Below are positions 13,115 to 24,855 of a stretch of 64,000 nt of DNA, piece by piece. The stretch is taken from NCBI GenBank assembly GCA_024196135.1, contig JAMQCK010000037.1:62001-126000 (forward strand). The letters run 5' to 3'. The number at the start of each line of letters is the position of its first letter. Positions within the stretch are counted from its first letter, which is position 1. The notes beneath the pieces were generated by a model. That model ran no database searches and was not told where the DNA came from. It saw only the letters and a program-made list of their open reading frames with translations. Both the position numbers and the translations under genes were made by a program. This DNA is from Pleurotus ostreatus/Saccharomyces cerevisiae fusant. Its lineage: Eukaryota; Opisthokonta.

Positions 13115-13376
13115 GTTTTCCACCCTTCCCTTTCGATGATCCTGTGTCTGGACTTATGGGACACTCGCAAGTCGAAGTTCAACTTGACGGTCAGGAACAA
13201 GGATGCTTAGGAACTACCGTGGGAAATAGCATCACGGCAGCCTCGTGGTTCAATATTTGGCGCACGGGCGCTTATTTCTTCCCGTCATCCTCCTCCTTTG
13301 TCGTTACCTATCCACAGCGTCCACTGGACGTCGATATTTCATCGACATCAAGCCTGAGCGGCACTCCCGAAATATC
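13115..13376. promoter_or_regulatory. Shared divergent promoter region, proline-rich gene / CCDC97-like gene
   Basis: The start codons are 262 bp apart and diverge. No TATA box is seen. Confidence 0.45.
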
Positions 13377-14557
13377 ATGTCTTACCGGAAAAGAAAACGC
13401 GAAAATCGACACCAAACTCCGCCTCCTGCGCTTGATCTCAACCTCCTCATCCAAGCTCATGAGGCGGATATCATTTGTGGGCTTCAGGCTGAACGAGCAG
13501 CGGCGTACTTGGAGGTGGAGAGGCGGGATGAGAACACCAGTTTGATACGCTGGGCAGCAGCTGGCTCGCAGGCGGCTCGGCCGACGGATTCGGCGCTGCG
13601 TATACACGATGATGAGGATAGTATGCCGGATCCAGAGAGTGGAGAGGAAGATGTATGGGTAGACAGGTACGCATCTTTGTCAATGGATTTACTTTGTATA
13701 CCATGTTCGCTGTTGCGTGATCCAAATCCTGCTCTCGGAACCACGAAGACATCTGACGCTGCGTACTCGCAATCTCTGACGCTTGAAGTTCTCCACTTCT
13801 TTCATTTCTCTGAACTTTGCTTAGCACACCCTTACAGATATGACGCGCGACTGCTGCTGGACTCCATCCCGTCCTTTGGAACGACTCAGCCAGCCGCACC
13901 TCCCCTTAGCGGCGGGTGGTCCGACTTGCCTGAAGATGCCGAAGACCTATTTTACTTCGCGCCGGATGAAATCGACGATTACAGGCGAGAGAAGCGCAGA
14001 CGGAAGATTGAGCAAGAACACGAAGAACGGGTCAAAGCTCGGCGAGCGGAAGACGGAGAGGAAGAAGACGACGATCCTTGGGGTGGTAGCGACGAAGAGG
14101 TGCGAAGTTTCCAAGGGTCCTGACGTTGACCTGACGCCGGTAACCCCAGCCGGATGAATCCCAGACGGAACTCATGCGAAAGACCGCGAAGCACATCCTA
14201 TCTTCGCCCAACCCGGCGCAACTGGAGATGCGCATCCTAGCAAACTTCGGCGGGGAAAAGAAGTTCGCCTTCTTGCGGGGTAGATGGTCCCGTGCGTGGA
14301 CTGCCACCAAACTTCGCGCACGTCAAGAGAAGGAAGAAGCTGAGAAACCCAAGATTCAGACCCCAGCGCTCGGTGGACTAGGAGACTATGGCGATAGCGA
14401 TGACGATTCCGGAGATGAACCGGCGCCTGCAGAACAACCTCCCCCAGCCCAGCCTGCGGAGGTGGAGGCCTCGTCAGAGGACGTCAAGGCGGCGCGACGT
14501 GCGAAGCTGAAAGAATGGGCGGAAAAACGGCGACGGGAGAAGGAAGGTCATTCGTAG
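13377..14557 (+). CDS. CCDC97-like coiled-coil protein (tentative)
   Basis: Exons 13377-13666, 13838-14099 and 14150-14557 encode 319 residues, starting MSYRKRKRENRHQ. Central features are RYDARLLLDSI, then GWSDLPEDAEDLFYFAPDEI immediately followed by a long charged helix DDYRREKRRRKIEQEHEERV, and an acidic DGEEEDDDPW stretch. The second half has LMRKTAKHILSSPNPAQLEM and RILANFGGEKKFAFLRGRWS, an acidic linker and a basic tail. The order of an acidic box plus a basic coiled coil resembles the CCDC97 C-terminal domain family, linked in other eukaryotes to the spliceosomal SF3B complex; this assignment is from memory and weak. Charged composition suggests a nuclear protein. Gene structure is confident, function is not. 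Confidence 0.7.
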
Positions 14558-16098
14558 CCTCGGCGAGTAAAGCAACTTCAGTGACCTGCACTGCCCATGT
14601 GTTTGCAATCTCTGTTCAATCGCCTGTAAAGCCGTTCTTACGTCCGTTCGCACACTTCATCAGCACTGTCCATCAATCCATCTCGCGCCTTGACAAGCAC
14701 TCATCTACCGCTATTCTACGCATCAGCCGTTTGCGCTACCGTCTCTCGAGGGCAGTGTCCGCGCAGAGATACGACTCGAGCAAATACGCTAGCAATTGAG
14801 CCCCGACAAGTCACAGGTGAGCTGTATGGTCAATTTGCCTGATGCTCTTACGCAGATGCTTCGGTATGCGAGGAGCAAGTACTGCACAAGGATACAAGCG
14901 GATGGCGAGCAAAGATACGGGATACGGGCGCTGCCGAGGGTCGTCGCGTCTTGGCCATCGGACCTGCTCGTGTCCGAGATGATCGCTGAAATTCGGGGGG
15001 ACAGGCTACCTTCAGGCAACCACTTCCCGCTCACATCACCCAGTCAATGGCTCCACCCCTTGGCAGTCCTCTTCAAATTCCAACCCTTTGCGCCTGCTTC
15101 GGACTTCCGGCCCTCACACCGAATTACTGTCTCGCAACCACGCCTCATTTATCACTGTCGGCTCACTCTAGCTTCGCGATCCCTCTAACTGACAGCCGGA
15201 ATCTGGGCGCGCAGACTTCTGTCTACGTCTTCCTAGGTTTCTGGAAACTGGCGAAGGTTCAACTGAATGCGTGGGCACCGCATCACGCTCAGCAGGCGCG
15301 GTGAAGGCGCGCCCTATTCACACCTAGAACTTCGCGCCAAATACAAGACACGTACTGTAAGCCCCTGCCCGCCATTCAGACCGATCACCTCACTAACGCC
15401 TTGACTCAGCCAGAGCGGCGGTCGATCAGCTGTGTATAGCGCGACCTGAGCTAGCCCATCTCCGGGAGGCGTCACGTTCCGTGGGCGCTTGCGCCCCCCG
15501 CGTCACGATGGGCAGCGCCAGATGCGCGTCCGGCAGATACCGCTGGGGGTGGGCATACGTCCCCCCACCGTGGGACGCGCCGCGCTTCGAGCGCGGGCAC
15601 CGTGCAAATACGCGCCGCCCAGCATGACGGGGCTCGTCAGGCGCGCGGCGGGAGGGCATCACTTGACGCCTCGCGCCGTTCATGATCCGGGGCGAGGGCT
15701 CGTCGCTTTGCGCGGTCCTCCACGGGCCTCCCTTCCGCTCCACGCCATGCTCCATGGGCCAATAGGACACCGGGCCTGGCGATAGTCCCTCGCTCAGCGA
15801 CCCTGCCCGCACGCTACCCGCCTACCTGGCGCCGTGCTTGCCTTTTGCGCGCACCTTCATCCGGGGCGCGTGCGGGGGGACGCGCCCGGCCTGGGGACGA
15901 GCTGGGGCCCCATATCTCACCCACAAGCCTGACACATCCCAGCTGCTTCTGGCTGTTGTGGGGGCAACGACCAGGGCGCTGCCATATCGAGTTTAGCGCG
16001 ATCAGGATCGCGCGCGCTTCTGGCTGGCTCTCGTCACCTGTGGCTGGGCTGCTATGTTTACCAGGAACTACGCCGGATTCGGTATGTGCTTGCGCGCA
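14558..16098. other. Long non-genic stretch
   Basis: No gene was recognised. The open frames on both strands here are GC-driven, mutually overlapping and free of family motifs. The last part presumably contains the promoter of the micro-gene at 16250. Confidence 0.45.
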
Positions 16099-16105
16099 TA
16101 TAAAG
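16099..16105 (+). promoter_or_regulatory. TATA box before the small Cys/His-rich gene
   Basis: TATAAAG stands in GC-rich DNA 145 bp before the ATG at 16250. Its presence is one of the reasons for treating the small frame as a gene. Confidence 0.5.
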
Positions 16106-16249
16106 GCGCCTGGCTGCGCGGCGGGGTCCCAGCATCTTGCATCGCATCCCCCACCTTCGTAGCGCATCCAGCTGCTCTGACCCCCGCACTTCGCGAAGCG
16201 GTAGCCCTTCATCTGCGCCCACCACCTTCCCAACACTGTCAACGACACC

Positions 16250-16396
16250 ATGACGCACGCCCGCACGTCGTCCGCTGCGCCTATGCGCCCCGTCCAGCGC
16301 CAGGCTGTCGACCAGCCCCCATGCTCGCATAGCACCGCGCAGTGCTGCCACTGCGGCATGCGCAACGAGCACTCGCCTAACTGCCCATTCAAATAG
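16250..16396 (+). CDS. Possible 48-residue Cys/His-rich microprotein
   Basis: The single exon reads MTHARTSSAAPMRPVQRQAV followed by DQPPCSHSTAQCCHCGMRNE and HSPNCPFK-stop. The C-terminal half holds five cysteines and three histidines in the order C-x-H-x4-CCHC-x5-H-x3-C, which could bind zinc. There is no signal peptide. Support is a TATA box at 16099, a plausible 145-bp leader, and a strikingly non-random C-terminus in a region with no other gene. The sequence is not one I can assign to a named family, although a Cys-rich end closing in NCPFK looks like a conserved small-protein pattern. It is too short to exclude chance, and downstream splicing was not identified. Confidence 0.45.
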   Translation: MTHARTSSAAPMRPVQRQAVDQPPCSHSTAQCCHCGMRNEHSPNCPFK

Positions 16397-17103
16397 TGCC
16401 GATCGTGGTACGTCGCTTCTCGGTGCTTCTCTTCCACCTACTAACCGACATTCACCTCTCAGTGCGCCCTCGCCACGGCATCCGCACCTCTCTCGCCAGC
16501 ATCCTCGCCAGGGGTTCTTCCCCCGCGACGACTCCCCACGCATGTCCACTTGTACCACCACCATCTCGACACTTGTACAATGTATAATTGCCCTCATGCT
16601 GTCTTCCCTGTACATACAATACGCCCGCCGCTCTAGATAAGGCACTGCGTCCCGATGCTAGTACATAATCGCCCGGCCCCTACGCACCTTCCGTCTCTTT
16701 CATCGATCTTGCGTGCACGGATTCTCTGCATGTACACGGTACAGACGTCTCGGCTACGCATCTCATTTCTTGTTTATCCTCGTCTATCGACGTTCGAAGT
16801 GCTCTGTAATTATTATGAAGTGTGGAGTCGATAACAGCGAATCCCTTCGATCCGGGGTCGCGCAGTAAGAAGGGCAGGCGCGCGGTGGCGCTAATGCCGC
16901 CGAGCGTGCTTTGAGGACGAATCGAGAGGACCGAGAGGGTAGCGACATCAGGACAATGGCCCGACAGACATCACGGGTGTGATGGTGAGAGGGGACGACC
17001 TTGCACTGCTTCGGTAAACCGCGGTCGGGCCGAGGGATAGTGCGAGTGTGGGTGTCAATGGCGGCTGGTAGACTGCCCTTGCGCGTGACGTCGGCTTCTC
17101 AGA
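16397..17103. other. Intergenic, between micro-gene and enoyl-CoA hydratase 3' end
   Basis: No gene or repeat is recognised. Confidence 0.5.
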
Positions 17104-18328
17104 CTACAGCTTCGCTGGATTTCCCCACTTGGGCGAGCGTTTCTGGTTTACCGACGCGGTCAGCAGCCCTTCGCCTCTCGGTTGCTAATCAGCCTTACCT
17201 CGGCAAACGCACGAAGGCCCTCCTGTTCTTAGTCAGTATACATCGCTCCAGTCTAACCGAGTCGGCGGCAGACCTTGATATTCTCGTCCTTGAATACGCG
17301 AGTGGTCTCGGGCGCCCAAACGTGCTGATTGTACGCCTCCTCGGCGCCGAGATTCTGTGCCATTAGCAAGCCTCGCTTCGTACTCTGGACGGCATCCGGC
17401 GAGTTCTGGGTCAGTTCCTTCGCAAGCTGCACTGCCGTGGACACGACCTCGCTAGCCGGCACGACCTCGTTTACGCTGCAAGGACGATGAAATTAGCTCG
17501 CGCAGGACAAGAAGCCGACTCAGTGCTTAGCGTACAAGCCAAATCGCGCCCGCGCATCTTCCGCAGTGATCGTCCTTCCCAGCAGCAGCAGTTCTGAAGC
17601 CAACTACAGACGCACGTGCGGCGCGTTAGCACGGCGATACCACAGTGATTAACGAGCATGCCTGGTGTCCAGCGAGATGCGCGAGCCGCGGGATGCCTTC
17701 CGCAGTGAATAAGCGCTCATTGAATCCCTCACTCGGTGCGCGTCCGACGCCGAACGTACCTCCTGCCGCAGCTATAACCCCGCGCTTCACCTCCGGTAGC
17801 GCGAACTTGGCGCCCTGACTCGCGACCACGAGATCGCAGTTCAGTGCTATCTCTGTACCGCCCCCGTACGCGCCCCCGTTGACGGCGGCGATCATGGGTT
17901 TGCGGCTCTGACGTCGGGAGATGGACCCAAAGCCATGCCTGTCCGAAGCGAGGCGGGCCTGTTCGCTCGAGTCGCCATCCTGCTGGTGCTTATCCCATCT
18001 ACTTTTATGAGGCGGGTGCGTATCAGCGGGGTTTGAGTAACTCACGCGATGAGATCGGCCCCCGCGCAGAAGATACGGCCCGAGCCAGTAAAGACGACAA
18101 CCCTGTAGGCAGAAGGAGTAAGTCGGCAAGGAAGCGGGGGCGAGTTCGTTCGTAAACAGACCAAAGCTCTTCCTCTTCTTCGAACCAGTCAAGAATACGG
18201 TTAAGATCTTCCGTCATCTCGGGAGTCATTGCATTCAACGACCGCGGGCGATTCAAGGTTAGCAGCAATACATGATCAGCCGGAAGGCTGACAAGCAGCT
18301 GCGAAGAGTGATCTGGGATTGTTACCAT
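17104..18328 (-). CDS. Enoyl-CoA hydratase/isomerase family protein (methylglutaconyl-CoA hydratase-like)
   Basis: Eight exons on the minus strand: 18328-18162, 18102-18046, 17998-17760, 17696-17662, 17603-17536, 17475-17274, 17222-17199 and 17142-17104, for 276 residues. Crotonase-fold landmarks are LNRPRSLNAMTPEM, the first oxyanion-hole segment FTGSGRIFCAGADLI, the second around AAVNGGAYGGGTEIALNCDL with the usual Gly-rich loop, and LGRTITAEDARARFGFVNEVV. The end ERKRSPKWGNPAKL-like segment (KRSPKWGNPAKL-stop) matches this family's terminal helix. Members hydrate enoyl-CoA thioesters in fatty-acid or leucine catabolism; the substrate and the organelle (mitochondrion or peroxisome) are not settled, since neither a clear presequence nor an SKL end is seen. 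Intron 17604-17661 has a GC-AG border (CAG|GCATGC), needed to keep the frame and the family sequence. Confidence 0.85.
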
Positions 18329-18984
18329 GATATGGTTCAGGACAAGAAGGGTCGTAGCACGGCGATACGGTTCAAGACACGGAGGGACTATTTCTGAGCT
18401 CCTGTCCCCCAAAAGCACGAAAGACAGGTCACAAGCGAGGACATGAGAGTAGGAGTCGGTAGTGGTGCAGCCGGTCCCCGACTCTCCCACCCCTCGGCTG
18501 TTGCCGAGAGGACACGTGTCAATGTTGAACTTCACGAATTGCATCAAGTTGGCACTGTGCGGCCCTTAGACAGTATCAAGTCATACCAAGGGACGTAGTA
18601 CTGAAGCGAGTCTCTCGCATTTTGATTTTCTTCACTTAGGTAGAACGATACTACTTCCGTGCGCACCTGAAGTCGGGCACGCTTAGTCTCTTCTTAGCCC
18701 AGCGGCCACATTTGAAGGCCTCCATTCTGCAAGAAGCTGAGTACAGATACCCAAAAGAGCATGCCAATGCTTTCTTCTCGCTGACATGAGAGTTGGGGAA
18801 GAGCCAGGACTACAGCCGCTGCCTGTAACTGCCACGTGATCAGATCCCTTTTGTGGCGTTCCGTGCTATTGTTTTCCTCTCCGGCCCGGTTCTTACTCTT
18901 CGTTCGTGCTCCTGGTCTTCCCAACGCCAGCTCTTTCTCCGTCGCGCTGACTCTCATCATATCCCTCCCGACATAGACCTCGAC
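18329..18984. other. Divergent intergenic region, enoyl-CoA hydratase / ATP23
   Basis: 656 bp separate the two divergent start codons. No further gene is seen. Confidence 0.5.
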
Positions 18985-20057
18985 ATGAGTGACAAGCCAA
19001 CGAGCAGCACTGCGGCGCCCAGCCCAAGCGCGCCGCCTTCCCTCCCAGACCCCGCGGAACTATCGACCTTCGAGAGGTGGCGAAGGAACATGGCCTACGT
19101 GACCGGTATAGGCATGTCAGAGGAGGAGCGCAAACTATACACGACCCAAATCCACCTCAAACGATGCGAGGAACGCAAATACCATCTCATGCAGTCTAGT
19201 CAGTTCGTGCGCCCCAGCTTCCCTTCCCCATGAACCCTCCCTAACGCGTCCGCAGGTCCCGGGGTAGTATTCATGCTGAAGCAGCTCAAGCTCGCCGGCT
19301 GCGAGCTGCCTGAGAACAACTTCGTCTGCGCGCCCTGCGACACGCTCGATCGCGCGGGCGGGTACAAGCCAGGCATGGGCGCGATCGTGCTATGCGCGGG
19401 CCATATATACAGCAAGGATCACCAAGAGCACACGATGATGCACGAGATGATTCACTTGTTTGACGAATGTCGCTTCAAGCTCGATTGGAGTAACTTACGG
19501 CACCATGCCTGCACTGAGGTGTGTGAAGTAGCGGCGCATGAGAGCATACTCGCTGACCTGCACCTACCAGATTCGCGCGAACAGCCTGAGCGGGGACTGC
19601 AGATACTTGCAAGAGATGCAACGCGGTAACTTCAGCTTCACGAAGAACCACCAGGTACGTTCGCATCCCCTACTTCTCCTTCGTCGCGCTCCCTCTTCCA
19701 CCTCAATCGCACTTGCCCATCCCGCTTATTGCATTCCCCCATCCCGCTTGTTGCATTCCCCCGTCCCGCTTGTTGCTTTCCCCATCCTAGACTTAACGCC
19801 TGACACGACCTCTCCAGGCCTGCGTCCGCGAACGCGCCATCATCTCCGTCTCTAAAAACAAAAGCTGCCCCGACATGGAAACCGCCCGGCGCGCCGTCAA
19901 CGAGGTCTTCGACAGCTGCTTCGCGGATACCCGACCGTTTGACGAGGTAAGCCTTCAACCTTCATTACATCCATCACCTTTCTCTACACTTTCCCTTCCG
20001 CCTTCTGACGTCGAAGTTCGGTTTGAATCTGAACTAACGTCCTCCCAGATTTACTAG
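18985..20057 (+). CDS. ATP23: Mitochondrial inner membrane metalloprotease ATP23
   Basis: Exons 18985-19198, 19256-19518, 19571-19654, 19818-19946 and 20049-20057 give 232 residues, the usual ATP23 length. The zinc-protease motif HEMIH with a downstream acidic residue (HEMIHLFDECR) is intact. Around it are CELPENNFVCAPCD and ACVRERAIISVSKNKSCPDM, containing the conserved cysteines that ATP23 oxidises through Mia40 in the intermembrane space. In yeast the protein removes the Atp6 presequence and chaperones F1Fo-ATP synthase assembly, and degrades Ups1. The last coding exon is nine nucleotides, Ile-Tyr-stop, completing the family ending RPFDEIY. All introns are GT-AG and short, except the 163-bp third intron, which contains a 17-bp CCCCATCCCGCTTRTTG-like tandem pattern. 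Confidence 0.93.
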
Positions 20058-20456
20058 ACACGCTTATCCTACGCACACATCTATACGAACCCCTACTCTA
20101 TTCCCTTGTAAATCCATAACCCGGCAGAAGGCTGTTTGCCTGCCATCCACCCTATGCTATCCCTCGAGCGTCGTCTCCCCACCTTTAAGCGCACCAAAGC
20201 CGCCTTCTGAGGTTTACTTGAGTGCGTGGGTTCGCCGCTTTGACGAGGTGACCGTTCTTGAAACAACGGATGCCAGTGTGGTTGGTGACTAGGTGCACGC
20301 ATTATGTCTCGTGGTATCCAAGTTCAACTCGGACTGACTGATTCTCAAAACTCGTCGTCGTTCATATAGCAACGTTCTCAAAGCGATACAAATACACATA
20401 CATACGACAGCACTTCAAAGAAAGCAGCAAGTTCATCGCGAATCGTAACTCGTCAA
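20058..20456. other. Convergent intergenic region, ATP23 / Argonaute 3' flanks
   Basis: No gene or marked repeat is seen. Confidence 0.5.
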
Positions 20457-23400
20457 TCAGATGTAGAACATCCGGTCCTTCATGTTGGGGTGAACCTGGT
20501 GAAGAAGGCGGTCAGCGACGTGGCCGTAAAGCAAACGAAGGGGAAAGAAATGTGTAGCAATGGCAAACTCACCCCCTGACCCCAAGCCTGCCGCGCACGC
20601 TCATACACGCGCTGCGCCGCCGCCTCGCGACTGAGCCTCGTCCCCGTCGCATCGCTCCCCGCCCAGCTCGGATCGCCGAAGAACTCGTTGAGGTAGTACC
20701 TCCCGCGCTCGCAGCACAGGTCCGCATAGTATGCTGCCGGGATCAGGCTGACGGCCTGTGAATCATTCATATTATATTAGCGCCTATGTTCGGAAAGAAG
20801 CGAAGATCACCACCCACCTTCGTCGCCCTCGCATACAGATAACTCGCCGTATGCGCCCCCTGCTGCAGCTCGTCCGCCCCTAGCCCGTTCTCATCGTAGA
20901 TGACCGTGTAGTGCGTCGGGCGGACCTGCCCCTGCAGCCCGTTGTGCGCCTGCAGGTAGAAGTCGTAGTCGAAGACGCCGGTGACGCCCTTGTCGACGAC
21001 GGTCCCGGGCTTGGTGTTCCCGTTCTTGGCTGCGTGTTGCGAGTCGGTGGGGTAGAACCTGGTGAAGGAGTGGAGTTAGCAAAGAGGTGGCGGAGTGGAG
21101 TTCGCAAAGACGTGACGGAGTGGGGAAGACGATGAGAGTGAGCGATAGGGGAGTGTTCGAAAGGGGCGTAGGACGCACCTCCCATGATGGCGCTTGCCGC
21201 AGATGATGATGGAGAGGCGCGGCTCGTACTTCTTGCGCTTGCCGGTCGCGAATCGCTTGAAGGCGTCGCGGATCTGCGCAAGCTCCTCGCCGAGGACGAT
21301 GTCGAATTGGCCCTGGGTGCCTGTAAGCTTCTGAACATGGACAAAACCAGCATTGCTCACCTCGGAAACGCCATCCCTAAAAACGAACACGCGGTCCGGG
21401 AGCGCACCCTTGTTCGCCTTCTCGTACGTCTGCAGCCTCTCGACGAGCATGTCGCGCAGCTCGTCAACCATCTGTAGTCGCAATTAGACGCAGTGAAGTA
21501 GCCATCTCGCCCGAATGATACATACCTCCTTGTTCTGCGCCGACCTCTGCAGCCGCATGCTCGCAGGGAACTGGACAAAGTGATCGTCGACGCTAGCCAC
21601 GACCGCAGCAATAGACGGTGTCCCCTCTTGACTGCCAGGCCCGGCGTGAGTAACGTCGACGCCAACCATCATGGTCTTCTTCTTGGTCAGCCATTGCATG
21701 GCATTCGGCTCCAGCTTGCGAGGGAAGAGGGTGAATGAAGGTACAAATATATGATGGAGAAGCATACCAGATGATTGACACCACCCAGCTTAACGTTTAG
21801 CTTAAGCGCGATGTTGGAGAAGATCTGGTCCTGCTTGCGCTCGTCCTCAATCTTGCTACGATGCATGCAGATCGTCGTGATGCCGACGTCGACGTCGCCG
21901 ATTCTCTGCACGAGAGTCAGAGGATCGACATGTCACAGACGACAAAGCACGCTCACCTTGATCGCAGGATAGATGTGATGATCCCTATGCCCCAACAACA
22001 CCAAAATGAAGTCGAACTTCGACACCGCCGCCCCCTTGAACGCCTCCCTCAGCGCATTAACCGCCCTCCCCCGATCCGACGGCAGCGCCACGTCCTTAAA
22101 CACCGGCTTCTGATTCGGCAGCACGATCCCGCTCCGCGTACACTTCTCGTGGAACTTGCGCATCGTCAGCTCGACGCTCTGCTGCTCCGCCGCGCGCTCC
22201 TGCGGGCTCATCATGCTTGGCGGCCGCTGCCGCGCGTTCTCGTCGTACACGATGAGCACCGCGTAGCGCTGCGCCTGCGCGCCGCGCGTGAGCTTCACCT
22301 CGAGGATGTTCCAGCTCCCGTCGCGCGCGTTCAGCCGGTTCGTGCGGTACGCGATGGCGGGCGGCGGGAGGACGCGCCCGGGGACGACGGCCATGTTCGG
22401 GTCGACCTCGATGCCGAAGCCCGCTAACGCGCCCTGGTCGGGCGGCGAGAGGCCGAGTTGGGGGAGGCCGCGGTTCACGATGGTCGCGGCGTTCTCGTAG
22501 GGCGGACGGCAGGCGTACTTGATCATCTCCGCCGTGTCCTGGTCGGAGAGCTTGCCACGGAAGGGCTGCTTGGGGTCGATGTCGCAGAGCTCGGCGGGGA
22601 TCCATTCGGGGTCGCGCCTCTGAGGGCTAGCAACGTCGACAACGGGTAGGTTGTCAGCACGACGCAGGCGAACATTGTACTCTGGGCGCAGTCAGTTGAA
22701 TAAGCATGTTTCCGCTCTGATAAAAGATACACGTACTCCGCTTGAAGAAGTCGGCCACGGAGACCTTGCCGCCAAGTTCCTGGCAGTTGAAGAAGGTCTG
22801 GGCCGCAGAGCGCGAACCGACAGCCTTCAGCTTCTTGCGCTTCTTGTAGCCGAGGTACGTTGTTGTGACACGGATGCTGTTAACGAGCGAAGGTGGAAGC
22901 CGAGGAACTGCGCCCTGCGACATGTTGCCGAACTTGTCGAGGAGATCCTCGAGCCGACCAGGTTGCACGAATGCGGTCATGCAAACGTTGCTATGGAAAC
23001 GTAAGTCCAGACGAAGGAGACGCATACAAGAGTTGCTTACACGTTCACATGAAGCTGATTGAGCGCAGGGCGGGTCGACAGAAAAAAGCCTCGCATAACC
23101 TCCAAGCCCGGAGTGGCCAGTCGAATAGGTGGCGAGTTGGGATCGTCGAAGAAATACTTGTTCTGCCCAACCCGCGTGCCATGACGCGATGCATAAGTCT
23201 GCAAGATGAGGTTGCACATCGAGAGTACAACGTTCGGATTGTAGTCACGGGACTCCTTGTTGCCGGTCAGATACCTGTGGAGTATGAGTTCGGATGCAAG
23301 CAGCTCGCGAACGTACTTACTTGGCCATGCCCGTCAGATCAACCGTCTGCTTGTACTTGATAGTGACCGTGTACGTCGTCGCATTCGATCTCGGCTGGGT

Positions 23401-24024
23401 GTCGCCCTCCTCGATGAAGGGGAAAGTCACGGTCAACGGCTCTGGGAGCTTTCGGGCGGAGATCAGCCTCGTCGAGCGATCGTGCGCGATGTAAGAACGA
23501 TATGGCTGCATGACAGGTTGCTGCTCCATCAGCTCGATGATGCGAAACTTCAGCTTGTTGATGCTCTGCTGGGGAGCGACCGACATCTCGTACTCGTAGA
23601 ACGGACCCTTCGGCAGTTTGACCGCGAAGAAGTTGGAGCGCAGGGTGACAGGCGAGCCGAGCGTGCCATATCCGGGACGCAGAGGGCGTCGCGGGTCGGT
23701 GGGGAGCGACTTGTGGGTCGTGATGAGAGCGTTGTGCGCAGCGTCGGAAAGACGAGGTGGGATAACGGCCGGGCCCGGATTGTAGACCTCGAAAGGGATT
23801 ACGGGTGCGGCGCGCCCACCCCCTCTGAAGCCCCCGCCGCCTCGAGGAGGACCTCCGCCACGTCCATCACCGCGGCCACGGCCGCCGCCGCCGCCTCCAC
23901 CACCTCCCCGGTAACCACCCCCACCACCTCCACCTCTACCGCCGCCGCCTCCACCGCCTCTAGGAGGCCCGCCTCTGCCTCCACCTCGTTGGCCTCCACG
24001 TTGGCTGCCTCCTCTGGAACTCAT
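20457..24024 (-). CDS. AGO: Argonaute protein with RGG-rich N-terminus, catalytic PIWI domain
   Basis: Ten exons on the minus strand: 24024-23321, 23274-23041, 22990-22737, 22681-21957, 21905-21768, 21714-21526, 21471-21179, 21058-20818, 20755-20573 and 20495-20457, giving exactly 999 residues with every junction in frame. Residues 1-75 are Arg-Gly-Gly-rich. Next come the N domain (LRSNFFAVKLPKGPFYEYEM), linker 1, PAZ-type sequence, MID and PIWI. Three slicer residues are visible: Asp in MMVGVDVTHAGPGS, Asp in VFVFRDGVSE and His in RPTHYTVIYDENG, so target cleavage looks possible. The protein ends DRMFYI, close to the canonical FxV/I Argonaute tail. It would load small RNAs for post-transcriptional silencing, including defence against elements like those at 54.6 and 60.9 kb. 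Nothing indicates disruption. Confidence 0.95.
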
Positions 24025-24855
24025 GGTGACTTGACAGCAGGAAGCAAGTTGGAGTCAAGGCGGCGCTTCCCATGACGCTGGGTATTTATGTAGGCGCTTA
24101 AACTGTGGCTATGTCCCTCCCGCCCCTGCCATACCAGGACACATACTGACTCACCGCCCCGCATCCAGACCGAAATCCTAGTACAGTCCACGCGAATGGA
24201 AGCCGAATCCCTGCATCGCGCAGCAACTTCGGGTTCAGTCCACGCTGGTGGACACACGAATGTATTATGCTGGATGACTCGAAAGAAGGTAGGTCAAGCA
24301 TGGGAAAGGACCGTCGTCGATGTCACCGTCGACAACGAGAAGAAAGTCGACAGCACATGAGAATTGATCCCGCCGGCATATGCCGAGAGAAGTTCAACCG
24401 TTTTGTGGCCAAACTGGGAGTACATTAGATGTACACGAGTGCGCAACATCGGCCTCGTTGTATGGTGCGGAAGAAATTACTGCTTGGTGCACCTTACGGA
24501 GCGAGATGGAAGCAGCCTTGCGTAAAACCAGAGCTTGCCCACCTGGCCTTTGGGCAACACAACCGAAGAAGAAAGTAAGTTATCAGAGTCTATTTCAATC
24601 CAAGTCGAGACTAGATAGATAAAAGTTTTGCTACAGAGTGCTATAGATAACCGTCTGAACTGTAAGCTGGGCGCTCCTGTACATACAATGTCATACATAC
24701 ATCGGGTGTGCCGATTGAAGCTACAGTAGCTTATAGTTAGTTTTCTGGGGTACAAGAGAGCCATAAATCAAAGGATAGCACTGTCGAGTCACGCTGAATA
24801 TATAAATTTGCTGGCAGCACTGTCATGTTCGTCATCAGAATTTGGACCTCCTCAT
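24025..24855. other. Intergenic: Argonaute promoter and MED25-like 3' flank
   Basis: 831 bp, AT-rich between 24560 and 24830. No gene is recognised. Confidence 0.5.

Noticed and set aside
15426..16645. Open frames of up to 207 codons on the minus strand
   Set aside because: Composition-driven, no recognisable domain, and they run antisense over the better-supported TATA box and micro-gene.
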